A stretch of 64,000 bases of DNA, taken from NCBI GenBank assembly GCA_937870755.1, contig CALMZV010000011.1:1-64000 (forward strand). The letters are read 5' to 3'. This stretch comes from an uncultured Methylocystaceae bacterium (GTDB taxonomy: Bacteria; Pseudomonadota; Alphaproteobacteria; Rhizobiales; Beijerinckiaceae). Both the position numbers and the translations under genes were made by a program. Positions 45,443 to 52,744 of this stretch are shown here, in pieces. Positions within the stretch are counted from its first letter, which is position 1. Each line of letters opens with the position of its first letter. Under the pieces are notes generated by a model. The model did no database searches and was not told where the DNA came from. It saw only the letters and a list, made by a program, of their open reading frames with translations.

Positions 45443-46480
45443 ATGCGCGTAGCGGCGGACGTCATTCAGGCCATCGGCGACACGCCGCTCATCGAATTGC
45501 GGGGCCCTTCGAAGGCGACGGGCTGTCGCATCCTGGGCAAGGCGGAGTTCATGAACCCCGGCGGGTCGGTGAAGGATCGCGCCGCGCTCGCCATCGTGGA
45601 GGACGCGGTCGCGCGCGGCGAACTGAAGCCCGGCGGCATGATCGTGGAAGGCACGGCCGGCAACACCGGCATCGGTCTGGCGCTGGTCGCCAACGCGCTC
45701 GGGTATTCGACCGTGATCGTGATCCCGCAGACGCAGAGCCAGGAGAAGAAGGATATGCTGCGCCTTCAGGGCGCGCGGCTGATCGAGGTTCCGGCCGTCC
45801 CCTACTCCAACCCCAACAACTACGTGAAACTGTCGGGCCGGCTCGCCGAACGGCTCGCGCGCGAGAGCCCGAACGGCGCGATCTGGGCGAACCAGTTCGA
45901 CAACGTGGCCAATCGCGAAGGCCACCGCCGCACCACGGCGCGGGAAATCTGGGACGAGACGGACGGCGAGGTGGACGCGTTCGTCTGCGCCGTCGGGTCC
46001 GGCGGCACGATCGGCGGCGTCTCGCTCGGCCTGAAGGAAAAAAACCCGGATGTGAAGATCGCGCTGGCCGATCCGATGGGCGCCGCGCTGTACGCCTGGT
46101 ACACCCGCGGCGTGCTGGAGGCGTCCGGCTCCTCCATCACCGAGGGCATCGGCCAGGGGCGCGTGACGAAGAATCTCGAAGGCGCGAAGGTGGACGCGGC
46201 CTACCAGATCGAGGACGCCGAAGCGTTGCGCGTGCTGTTCGATCTCGCCGAACACGAAGGATTGCTGCTGGGAGGATCGTCGGGGATCAACGTCGCCGGC
46301 GCCATGCGGCTTGCGCGCGACATGCCGCGCGGCAGCACCATCGTCACCATGTTGTGCGATTCCGGCGTGCGCTACGCCGCGAAACTGTTCAATCCCGAAT
46401 TCCTGAAATCGAAAGACCTGCCGGTTCCCGGCTGGATGGCGGCGCAGCCCGCGATCGCGCCGCCATTCGTCAGCGTCTAA
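45443..46480 (+). CDS. cysK: Cysteine synthase A-type enzyme
   Basis: A 345-residue PLP enzyme of the O-acetylserine sulfhydrylase family, in the long form usual for alphaproteobacteria. The PLP lysine is in EFMNPGGSVKDRAAL, the substrate loop in VEGTAGNTGIGLALV and the phosphate loop in CAVGSGGTIGGVSLG. The ATG at 45443 was chosen; one at 45410 in the same frame is possible. Its end overlaps the end of a small antisense-strand gene candidate. Confidence 0.92.
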   Translation: MRVAADVIQAIGDTPLIELRGPSKATGCRILGKAEFMNPGGSVKDRAALAIVEDAVARGELKPGGMIVEGTAGNTGIGLALVANALGYSTVIVIPQTQSQEKKDMLRLQGARLIEVPAVPYSNPNNYVKLSGRLAERLARESPNGAIWANQFDNVANREGHRRTTAREIWDETDGEVDAFVCAVGSGGTIGGVSLGLKEKNPDVKIALADPMGAALYAWYTRGVLEASGSSITEGIGQGRVTKNLEGAKVDAAYQIEDAEALRVLFDLAEHEGLLLGGSSGINVAGAMRLARDMPRGSTIVTMLCDSGVRYAAKLFNPEFLKSKDLPVPGWMAAQPAIAPPFVSV

Positions 46481-46569
46481 CGCATCATCATCCACAAGAA
46501 GAAGCCGAGGAACGCCACCATCGTCATGACGGGGATTCCGAGGCCGGAAGGGCGAGCCTGCGCATGCAT
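46477..46569 (-). CDS. Possible 30-residue membrane peptide
   Basis: A 30-residue frame (MHAQARPSGLGIPVMTMVAF then LGFFLWMMMR) whose second half is a membrane segment rich in Met and Phe. An AGGAAG element lies eight bases before the ATG. It is convergent with cysK and overlaps its end by four bases. It is short and has no known family, so it may not be translated. Confidence 0.35.
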   Translation of the reverse strand: MHAQARPSGLGIPVMTMVAFLGFFLWMMMR

Positions 46570-46771
46570 GGGCGTCTTCCTTTTCAGTCTGGACCTGTCG
46601 AGCGCCCCCTTCCCGCTCCGGGATGTGAACCGCGCGGGGCGGGTTGGGTTCCTCGACATGGAAAACCTACGAAGCGGCCGCCGCGGCTTCGGTGCGCGAG
46701 CGCACGCAGCCCACGCTTGCGGTCGCGGGCGCGCTTGTTTAATCCCTGAACACCGGGGTTGGAGGAGACAT

Positions 46772-47641
46772 ATGACCAAGGGCGGCCAGACCGGCGCACA
46801 CGCCGAACACGCGCATTTCGTCACCACCGACTGGCTCGCCGCCCATCTTTCGGCGCCCGATCTGCTGATCGTGGACGCCACCTGGCATCTGCCCACGCTC
46901 GGACGGGACGCCCGGGCCGAATATCTCGAAGCCCATATTCCCGGCGCCGTCCATTTCGACATCGACGCCATTTCGGACCGGACGTCCGACCTGCCGCACA
47001 TGCTGCCCGACCCGGTGGCCTTCTCCAGCGCGATGCGCAAGCTCGGCCTTGGCGACGGCATGCGCGTGGTGGTCTACGATTCCTACGGACTGTTCTCGGC
47101 GGCGCGCGTGTGGTGGACGCTGCGCGCCTTCGGCGTGCGCGACGTCTATGTGCTCGAAGGCGGCCTGCCCGCCTGGCGCGCGGCCGGACTGGAGCTGGAG
47201 GACGGGCCGCCCGCGGCGCGCCCGCGCCATTTCACGGCACGGCTCGACCACGGCGCGGTCGCCAGCCTGGAGGACATCCGCGCCGCGCTCGCCGGCGACG
47301 CGCAGGTTGTGGACGCGCGCGCCGCCGACCGCTTTCGCGGCGAGGCGCCTGAGCCGCGCCCCGGTCTGAAATCCGGCCATATGCCGGGCGCGCTCAACCT
47401 GCCCTGGACCGATATCGTGGCGAACGGGCGGCTGAAGCCGGCGAAGGAGCTGGTCGGGACGTTCGAGCGGGCGGGCGTCGATCTGTCGAAACCCATCGTC
47501 ACCACCTGCGGCTCGGGCGTTTCGGCGGCGATCCTGTCGCTGGCGCTGGAGACGGCGGCCCGGCGCGCCGCCCCGGTCTACGACGGATCCTGGGCCGAAT
47601 GGGGCGGGCGCCCGGATTGTCCCGTGGCGTTCGGCAAGTAG
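46772..47641 (+). CDS. sseA: 3-mercaptopyruvate sulfurtransferase-like
   Basis: A 289-residue two-rhodanese protein. Each half is a rhodanese domain; the C-terminal one carries the active-site loop TTCGSGVSAAI with the catalytic Cys, close to the CG-S/T-G form of mercaptopyruvate sulfurtransferases. The N-terminal domain has HIPGAVHFDIDAISDRTSDL without a catalytic Cys. GGAGGAG precedes the ATG at 46772. It would transfer sulfur to thiols or cyanide and fits next to cysK. Confidence 0.9.
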   Translation: MTKGGQTGAHAEHAHFVTTDWLAAHLSAPDLLIVDATWHLPTLGRDARAEYLEAHIPGAVHFDIDAISDRTSDLPHMLPDPVAFSSAMRKLGLGDGMRVVVYDSYGLFSAARVWWTLRAFGVRDVYVLEGGLPAWRAAGLELEDGPPAARPRHFTARLDHGAVASLEDIRAALAGDAQVVDARAADRFRGEAPEPRPGLKSGHMPGALNLPWTDIVANGRLKPAKELVGTFERAGVDLSKPIVTTCGSGVSAAILSLALETAARRAAPVYDGSWAEWGGRPDCPVAFGK

Positions 47642-47676
47642 TTCCGGCAAGTGGTTCCGGCGTGCAGCCACGCGGT

Positions 47677-48318
47677 TCAGGCGTAGATGGCGGGCGCGGC
47701 CGGCGGGCGGGTCGATTCGATGTCCAGCACGGGCTCGAAAATCTCGAACATCGCGCGCGCCCGTTCGAGAGTTTCCTCGCGCGGGTGCAGCAGCACGGGC
47801 GCGACCATGCGGCCGGCGTGTCGCCTGGGCAAAGCGAGCGGCTGCACGCGATAGCCTATCTCGAGCAATGTGGTGATCGTCGAGGGATGAACGAGCGCGC
47901 TGACGGCGCGCACGCGCAGGCCGAGAAACAACTCCAGCGCAGCCACATGCATGCGCCGCTGGTGGAGGTTGGCGCGAACCGTCTGCGCGCCCGACGCGGC
48001 GAAGGCGCAGCGGCCCCATTCCCATATCTGCGGATCGCGAGGCGGCGGCGCGCCGCCGAGCAGGTCGTCGCGCGCCGCCGCGAGCGGCGTCGGTCCGATG
48101 GTGGGAAGAAGGCGGAAGCTGAATGTGATCGCCTCGCGCGCCCATTCGACGACGTGCAGCGCGTTCGGCGCATGGTCGAACGCATCCTGCCCGTCCAGTT
48201 CCGCCTTGTGCAGCGGCGCCTCGCCCATCCGCTCGGCGCAGGCGCCGCGAAAGCGCCCGATCGATTCCAGAACGCCAGGACGCAGATCCTTCTGCTGGGC
48301 CGTGAACCAGATCGCCAT
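47677..48318 (-). CDS. Divergent LuxI-family AHL synthase homologue, key residues altered
   Basis: A 213-residue LuxI-family protein (N-acyl-homoserine lactone synthase fold). Conserved parts are FSFRLLPTIGPTPL, IWEWGRCAFA and the central SALVHPSTITTLLEIGYRVQ. The N-terminal block is degenerate: against the canonical Arg24-Phe28-Trp34-Asp-x-x-Asp pattern it has Arg24, Ala28, Ala34 and Asp48 with Pro51 in place of the second Asp. Arg69, Glu100 and Arg103 are kept. It follows luxR1 by four bases, in one operon. It may use a different substrate or be inactive. The start ATG at 48318 fits the family; an open frame continues upstream through luxR1 and is not used. Confidence 0.8.
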   Translation of the reverse strand: MAIWFTAQQKDLRPGVLESIGRFRGACAERMGEAPLHKAELDGQDAFDHAPNALHVVEWAREAITFSFRLLPTIGPTPLAAARDDLLGGAPPPRDPQIWEWGRCAFAASGAQTVRANLHQRRMHVAALELFLGLRVRAVSALVHPSTITTLLEIGYRVQPLALPRRHAGRMVAPVLLHPREETLERARAMFEIFEPVLDIESTRPPAAPAIYA

Positions 48319-48322
48319 GCCG

Positions 48323-49042
48323 CTAAAACCCCAACAGTCCGGCGCGGCTCGCGTGGACGATCGCCTGCGTGCGCGTTCTGGCGCCGAGTTTCCGCGTCGC
48401 CGCGACGAGATGGGCGCGTGCGTCGCGCGAGCCGAGATTGAGCTTTTCCGCGATCTCGCCGTTGGCGTGGCCGGCGGCGGCATAGAGCAGCATGTCGCGC
48501 TCACGCCCGGACAGGTCCGGCGCGGGCGGCGCGGTCGGGCGGCCGCTCAGCTCCTCGATCCGGAAATGGGCGAAAATCGCCGCCATGTGCAGGGCCGGAT
48601 GGCCTTCGCCGGACCGGTCCGGCCGATCGGCTACGAACGAAACCGCGGCCTGCGCGCCGGTGACGGAATGGATCGGCACCGCAAAGCCTTCGCGCATGCG
48701 CCAACCCTCGGCGGCGGTCCGCATCATCCGCGCGCCGGCGCTGCCGTCGGGAAGTCGCGCGACGTCCGACCAGCGGAAGGGGTCGATCGAAACCTGCAAG
48801 GCGCGCAGCACCGGATCGACCCGATGGAAGGCGTTCTCGAGATAGAACCCGATCCATCCGTGCGGCCAGCAGTCGTAATAGTGCGGTGTGAACGAATCGT
48901 CCGTCGGAATTTCCGACAGGCAGAAATGGCCATAGCCGAGACTCTCCCCGAAGCGCCGAAGCCTGTCCACGATGTCCTGCGCGCAGGTCGCGGAGGCCAG
49001 TTTGCCGACCACGTCCAGAGCCAGCGTGTTCTCGCAATTCAT
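48323..49042 (-). CDS. LuxR-type quorum-sensing regulator 1
   Basis: A 239-residue LuxR-family regulator with an autoinducer-binding domain (about residues 15-170) and a C-terminal helix-turn-helix (about 178-236). The ligand-pocket residues Trp63, Tyr67, Asp76 and Trp91 are in place (GWIGFYLEN, VDPV, FRWSD). The HTH reads LSGRERDMLLYAAAGHANGE then GSRDARAHLVAATRKLGART; the usual Thr-Val before Arg-x-His is Asp-Ala here. It is the first gene of a two-gene operon with the divergent luxI (four-base gap) and a close paralogue of luxR2 upstream. Confidence 0.9.
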   Translation of the reverse strand: MNCENTLALDVVGKLASATCAQDIVDRLRRFGESLGYGHFCLSEIPTDDSFTPHYYDCWPHGWIGFYLENAFHRVDPVLRALQVSIDPFRWSDVARLPDGSAGARMMRTAAEGWRMREGFAVPIHSVTGAQAAVSFVADRPDRSGEGHPALHMAAIFAHFRIEELSGRPTAPPAPDLSGRERDMLLYAAAGHANGEIAEKLNLGSRDARAHLVAATRKLGARTRTQAIVHASRAGLLGF

Positions 49043-49071
49043 CTAATGCTCCCGTCTGCATCTTGCGAGTT

Positions 49072-49089
49072 GCGCGGGCGCACGCAATC
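49072..49089. promoter_or_regulatory. Imperfect dyad upstream of luxR1, possible lux box
   Basis: TTGCGCGGGCGCACGCAA is an 18-base dyad with seven of nine half-site positions symmetric. It lies 30 bases upstream of the luxR1 start, between luxR1 and luxR2. Size and place suit a lux-type operator; GC-rich sequence makes chance dyads common, so support is weak. Confidence 0.3.
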
Positions 49090-49109
49090 GACAGGGTCAA
49101 GCGCGAGGG

Positions 49110-49829
49110 TCACAACGCCAACAGCCCGGCGCGGCTCGCGTGGACGATCGCCTGCGCACGGGTTCTGGCGCCGAGTTTTCGGGCCGCCGCGACGAGATGG
49201 GCGCGCGCCTCGCGCCTGCCGAGATTGAGCTTTTCCGCGATCGCACCGTTGGCGTGGCCGGCGGCGGCGTAGAGCAGCATATCACGCTGGCGCATGGACA
49301 GGTGCGGCGCGGGCGGCGCGGTCGGGCGGCCGCTCAGCTCCTCGATCCGGAAATGGGCGAAGATCGCCGCCAGATGCAGGCCGCCGTCGTCCTCGCGATT
49401 CACGTCCGGACGGTCGGCGACGAACGAGACGCCTGCCTGCGCGCCGGTCACCGAATGGATCGGCATCGCAAGACCGTCCCGCATGCGCCAGCCCTCCGCC
49501 GCCTCACGCATCACGCGGGCGGCGGGACTGCCGTCGGGACTGGCGGGCAGGTCCGACCATCTGAAGGGCTCGATGGCGTTGATCAGGGCGTGGCGGACCG
49601 GATCCGCCCGGTAGAACGAATGTTCGATGTAGACGTCGGACCAGCCGGCCGGAAATTCCTCGAAATAGTGCGAGGTATACGTGTGGTCCGGCGGAATTTC
49701 CGAAAGGCAGAAACAGCCGTAGCCGAGCCGCCCACCGTAGTCGCGCAACAGCCCGATGACATCGTCGATGCTGTCGCTGGCAGCCATCGCGCCCACCACG
49801 TCCAGCGCGCCCGTCGTTCTGAAGTCCAT
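49110..49829 (-). CDS. LuxR-type quorum-sensing regulator 2 (tandem paralogue)
   Basis: A 239-residue LuxR-family regulator, clearly a duplicate of luxR1: same length, same ends, and a 57-base stretch of identical DNA (49305-49361 against 48518-48574). Pocket residues Trp63, Tyr67, Asp76 and Trp91 are kept (GWSDVYIEH, ADPV, FRWSD). The HTH region is LSMRQRDMLLYAAAGHANGA then GRREARAHLVAAARKLGART, again without the canonical Thr-Val. It has no adjacent luxI of its own and may compete with or hetero-regulate luxR1. Confidence 0.88.
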   Translation of the reverse strand: MDFRTTGALDVVGAMAASDSIDDVIGLLRDYGGRLGYGCFCLSEIPPDHTYTSHYFEEFPAGWSDVYIEHSFYRADPVRHALINAIEPFRWSDLPASPDGSPAARVMREAAEGWRMRDGLAMPIHSVTGAQAGVSFVADRPDVNREDDGGLHLAAIFAHFRIEELSGRPTAPPAPHLSMRQRDMLLYAAAGHANGAIAEKLNLGRREARAHLVAAARKLGARTRAQAIVHASRAGLLAL

Positions 49830-50252
49830 CGCCAGTTTCGTCCCTGTTCATTTCTGGACGGTCGCAAACCGGAACGCAACACGAACGGCTATGCGCATGA
49901 CGCGCTGATAGCATGCATTCATGGCATGTCCAGCCGCCGGCGACCTGCGCCGGTCGTGGCGCCCCCCCGCGCGTGACGGACGGCCGTCGCCCCGCCCCGC
50001 ATCCCGGCGCGCGCGCGCGAACCGCGGCCTGTCGAAACTTTGTCGCAGTTTGCGCGTTGGATCATTCGAGGTGCGGCCGCAGATCGCCGACCGCAGCGCG
50101 AACCGCTCCCTGGCGTCCATCCAGTTCCGCAGCGACGCGCGCCGGCACACCCGTCACGCCGCCTTGTTCCGGGCGCCCGTTCCCCGACCTACGCCGGCAT
50201 GCGCCGTGCGCGCGTTTGCGAACGGAACTCACCTCTAAGTCAGGAGATGGAC
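49830..50252. other. 423-base intergenic region, no gene recognised
   Basis: The upstream region shared by luxR2 (reading left) and the uncharacterised gene at 50253 (reading right). It must hold both promoters. I could not find a clear lux box or a coding frame with family character. AGGAG at 50242-50246 is the ribosome binding site for the ATG at 50253. Confidence 0.4.
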
Positions 50253-50627
50253 ATGTGCGACTATTCGCTTGAAATGTACGCCTCGCGACCCGCGCGCGAA
50301 GACGAGAAATACGTCACCACGCGCTTCTCCAGCGGCAGCATCGGCTTTGTCGCGCCGGGCGATCCGACCTGCGCGATCTGCATGCAGTACGATACGCCCC
50401 TGACGCTGGAAAACCTGCCCGAGCACGTGCGCGCCATGTATGGCGTGAGCGCGCGCGAGGAGGTGGTGTTCGCGCGCATCGAAACCGGCGCCTACAAGGA
50501 CGCGGTGAGGTTCGCCGACGGTCGCGTGGTTTCGCTGCAGCAGCTGGGACCGGACGTGAGCGCCACGATTCGCCAACTGCTCGAACATCGCGAGACGCCG
50601 GCCCGGATCGCCGAACCGGCATTTTGA
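50253..50627 (+). CDS. Uncharacterised conserved-type protein (MCDYSL start)
   Basis: A 124-residue soluble protein beginning MCDYSLEMYASRPAREDEKY. Similar N-termini (MCDYSL... SRPA) belong to hypothetical proteins of Proteobacteria as far as I recall; no function is known to me. Later features are STRIKING only in a CAICMQYDTP cysteine pair. No signal peptide or membrane segment. AGGAG lies six bases before the chosen ATG; the ATG at 50247 is too close to it. It is the only plus-strand gene inside the quorum-sensing locus. Confidence 0.7.
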   Translation: MCDYSLEMYASRPAREDEKYVTTRFSSGSIGFVAPGDPTCAICMQYDTPLTLENLPEHVRAMYGVSAREEVVFARIETGAYKDAVRFADGRVVSLQQLGPDVSATIRQLLEHRETPARIAEPAF

Positions 50628-50688
50628 CGAGCGCCATGCTTTTCCGGCTTTCGCGCGCGAGCGCGAGAGCCGGGAGCCCGCGCGCCGG

Positions 50689-51639
50689 TCACGCGCCGCC
50701 GAACAGCCGCCGTAACCGGCCGGACAAACCGCGCGCCGGAGGGGGCGCGGGCGGACGGTAGGAAATGTTCGCCTGAGGCTTGAGGCCGATGGCGAGAATG
50801 CCGATGGCCAGGTCGCCGTCCGGCACCAGGACGGGCTCGAGACCTGCGTCACGCATCATGCGTTCCAGGAACGGCCGCGACCATCCACTTTCGAACCAGC
50901 CGAATTTCCGGATCGCCCAAACGGAGACGGCGTCGAGCCGCAGACCCCAGTTCGGCCACCACACATCGTTGATCGGCTCGCACACCAGCAGCGCCTTGCC
51001 GTCCGGCTTGAGCAGGCCGCTGACATGGCGCAGCGTTTCCCAGGGCTTCGTTGCGTGATGGAGGCTTTCGTAGAACACCGCGGCGTCGTAGTCCGGCGCG
51101 GCCTGAAAGTCGTCGAAGGCGCTGCATACGGCCTCGATCGGCAGACCGCTGCGACGTGCGCGACGGTTGATGAGTTCGACATAGTGCGGGTTGATGTCGA
51201 TGGCGGTCACGCGAAAGCCGAGATAGGCGGCCAGTTCCGAGGACACGCCATGGCCCGCGCCGAAGTCGAGCACGCGCGCGCCAGCCGGCAGATCGCCGAA
51301 ACGCAGCCCCTTGCTCAGGCGCTGGATGTGCAGCGGCATGCCGGCCGGCGACACCTCCAGATAGGGATTGGGCCGATGGACATGCGCCTCGATGTCGAAG
51401 GCGATCGGCTCGTTGGCGTGCTGGTCAAGCTTGCGGCCGGATATCTCTTCGTAGAGCGCGACCTGCTGATCGAAATAGGCGTCGCTGTAGGGATCGAGCG
51501 TGGTGTCGACCCGGACGCGGTAGTTGTATTTGAAACCGCTCCTGAAAAAATACTCCTCGGCGCCGGGATCGTTCGCGCGTTGGTCGAATATCCCCACGAA
51601 CTCGTCGATATTTCTGGCGTCGATTTCATATTTCATCAT
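50689..51639 (-). CDS. SAM-dependent methyltransferase in the quorum-sensing locus
   Basis: A 316-residue class I methyltransferase. An N-terminal part of about 105 residues precedes the SAM motif ARVLDFGAGHGVSSELAAYL with the acidic ribose-binding segment VTAIDINPHY; DYDAAVFYESLHHATKPWET is the motif IV/post-motif region, and LKPDGKALLVCEPINDVWWP follows. It resembles Methyltransf_11/23 proteins that act on small molecules or glycans. It lies between the two AHL-synthase-type genes on the same strand, so it could act on a signal or be a regulated output; both are inference. Start at 51639 or 51636. Confidence 0.8.
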   Translation of the reverse strand: MMKYEIDARNIDEFVGIFDQRANDPGAEEYFFRSGFKYNYRVRVDTTLDPYSDAYFDQQVALYEEISGRKLDQHANEPIAFDIEAHVHRPNPYLEVSPAGMPLHIQRLSKGLRFGDLPAGARVLDFGAGHGVSSELAAYLGFRVTAIDINPHYVELINRRARRSGLPIEAVCSAFDDFQAAPDYDAAVFYESLHHATKPWETLRHVSGLLKPDGKALLVCEPINDVWWPNWGLRLDAVSVWAIRKFGWFESGWSRPFLERMMRDAGLEPVLVPDGDLAIGILAIGLKPQANISYRPPAPPPARGLSGRLRRLFGGA

Positions 51640-51795
51640 GCGCCCGCTTATATCGACCGTGTTCGGGCGCCTCAAGGCGTCGCCGCCTCGCCCACGAGCA
51701 GCGAATGCCCGGAATGCGCCGCTACTCCTGCGCGAGCGCGGCGCAACCAGCCACGCGGCGACAAACGTGCGCGCCGGGGGCGCCCGAACCCTATT

Positions 51796-52011
51796 TCAAA
51801 GGGTTTTCCTGGCGGCGGCTGCACGTCTGCGCTCTCCAGCAGTCACGGGCTGCGTCCGCCCGCCCCCTCTTGCACATTCATGGGTTCGCACGATGTTTTC
51901 TGCTTCCATGGCGGCCATGCTGATCAGATATTCCAGGAACTTACCCACAAGCTCGCGCAATTCCGAGAGGATTGTTCTTACGTAATGGAGAACATGGAAG
52001 CTCTTATCCAT
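51796..52011 (-). CDS. Small protein coupled to the second luxI
   Basis: A 71-residue frame whose ATG overlaps the last codons of luxI2 (eight-base overlap) and has GGAGAG five bases upstream, a strong ribosome binding site. The N-terminal 40 residues (FHVLHYVRTILSELRELVGK then FLEYLISMAAMEAENI) look like an amphipathic helical segment; the C-terminal 30 are Arg/Gly-rich. No family recognised. Placement suggests co-translation with the AHL synthase and perhaps a helper or anti-activator role. Confidence 0.5.
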   Translation of the reverse strand: MDKSFHVLHYVRTILSELRELVGKFLEYLISMAAMEAENIVRTHECARGGGRTQPVTAGERRRAAAARKTL

Positions 52012-52663
52012 ACACTCTCCAATTGTTACGGCGCTGCGCAATGCGTACTTCTTCGTCCAGTTCCAAGACCAGATCATGAATTTCGAACCGGGCTCGTGCT
52101 TTCGAAAGCGTCTGATCGTTTATCTTCAGCAGCAACGGCACGATCTGCGTCCCGTCAAAATCTGACGGCAGCGCCAACGGCATCACGTCGTAGCCGATCT
52201 GAATGAGTTTGGTCGTCAGAAGCGGGTGCAATTGCACGCTGACTTTTCTCACTGCGAGAAACTCAAACGCTTCCAGTGCGGCTATGTAAAAACGTCGCTG
52301 GTAAAGGCTGCTCGCTTTGCTTTCAGCAGAGGTTGATGTGACCTGCGCGCCTCGCGTCCATTCCCAGATATTGGGGCTGCACGGCGGCGCGGCGCCCTTC
52401 ATCAACTGAGGATAGACATCCGCCAACAAAGTCGGGCCGGACGTCGGCATCATGCGACAGTAAAACATAATTTGACCGTCGACCTCTTCGACAACGTGAT
52501 ACACGTCGTCCAGGTCGTCGAACTGATCCTTCTCGAGGCCGTCGGGTTTCCGCAGGTCCTCCCAACCAAGTCCGTCAACAAAAAACTGGTGCCTGAACTT
52601 ATAGACCGCATTCAAAAGACGTTCGTGCCGTTTCGCGTTCTTCGGTCCAATCAGAATTGCCAT
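52004..52663 (-). CDS. LuxI-family N-acyl-homoserine lactone synthase
   Basis: A 219-residue AHL synthase with all conserved residues: Arg24, Phe28 and Trp34 (FRHQFFVDGLGWED), Asp49 and Asp52 (FDDLDDVYHVV), Arg70 (FYCRMMPTSGPTLL), Glu101 and Arg104 (IWEWTRGAQV). It should make an acyl-homoserine lactone from SAM and an acyl donor; the acyl chain cannot be read from sequence. Base composition is clearly more AT-rich than in neighbouring genes. It follows luxR3 by 81 bases on the same strand and its ribosome binding site lies in a hairpin. Confidence 0.93.
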   Translation of the reverse strand: MAILIGPKNAKRHERLLNAVYKFRHQFFVDGLGWEDLRKPDGLEKDQFDDLDDVYHVVEEVDGQIMFYCRMMPTSGPTLLADVYPQLMKGAAPPCSPNIWEWTRGAQVTSTSAESKASSLYQRRFYIAALEAFEFLAVRKVSVQLHPLLTTKLIQIGYDVMPLALPSDFDGTQIVPLLLKINDQTLSKARARFEIHDLVLELDEEVRIAQRRNNWRVYG

Positions 52664-52668
52664 TTTCA

Positions 52669-52688
52669 CCCCCGCGTCTTCGCAGGGG
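52669..52688 (-). promoter_or_regulatory. Hairpin covering the ribosome binding site of luxI2
   Basis: On the minus strand CCCCTGCG pairs with CGCGGGGG around an AAGA loop (one wobble pair, otherwise complete). The GGGGG strand is the Shine-Dalgarno sequence, five bases before the ATG at 52663. The start site would be masked unless the hairpin opens. Pairing is visible; the control role is inferred. Confidence 0.5.
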
Positions 52689-52744
52689 CATAGCAACGCA
52701 ACGCGGTCGGCTATCCTATTGGCGGAAACGACAGGGGCGGGCTG

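Noticed and set aside
48319-48504. A 62-residue N-terminal extension of the first LuxI
   Set aside because: It would overlap luxR1 in another frame and has no LuxI features; LuxI proteins start close to the chosen ATG.
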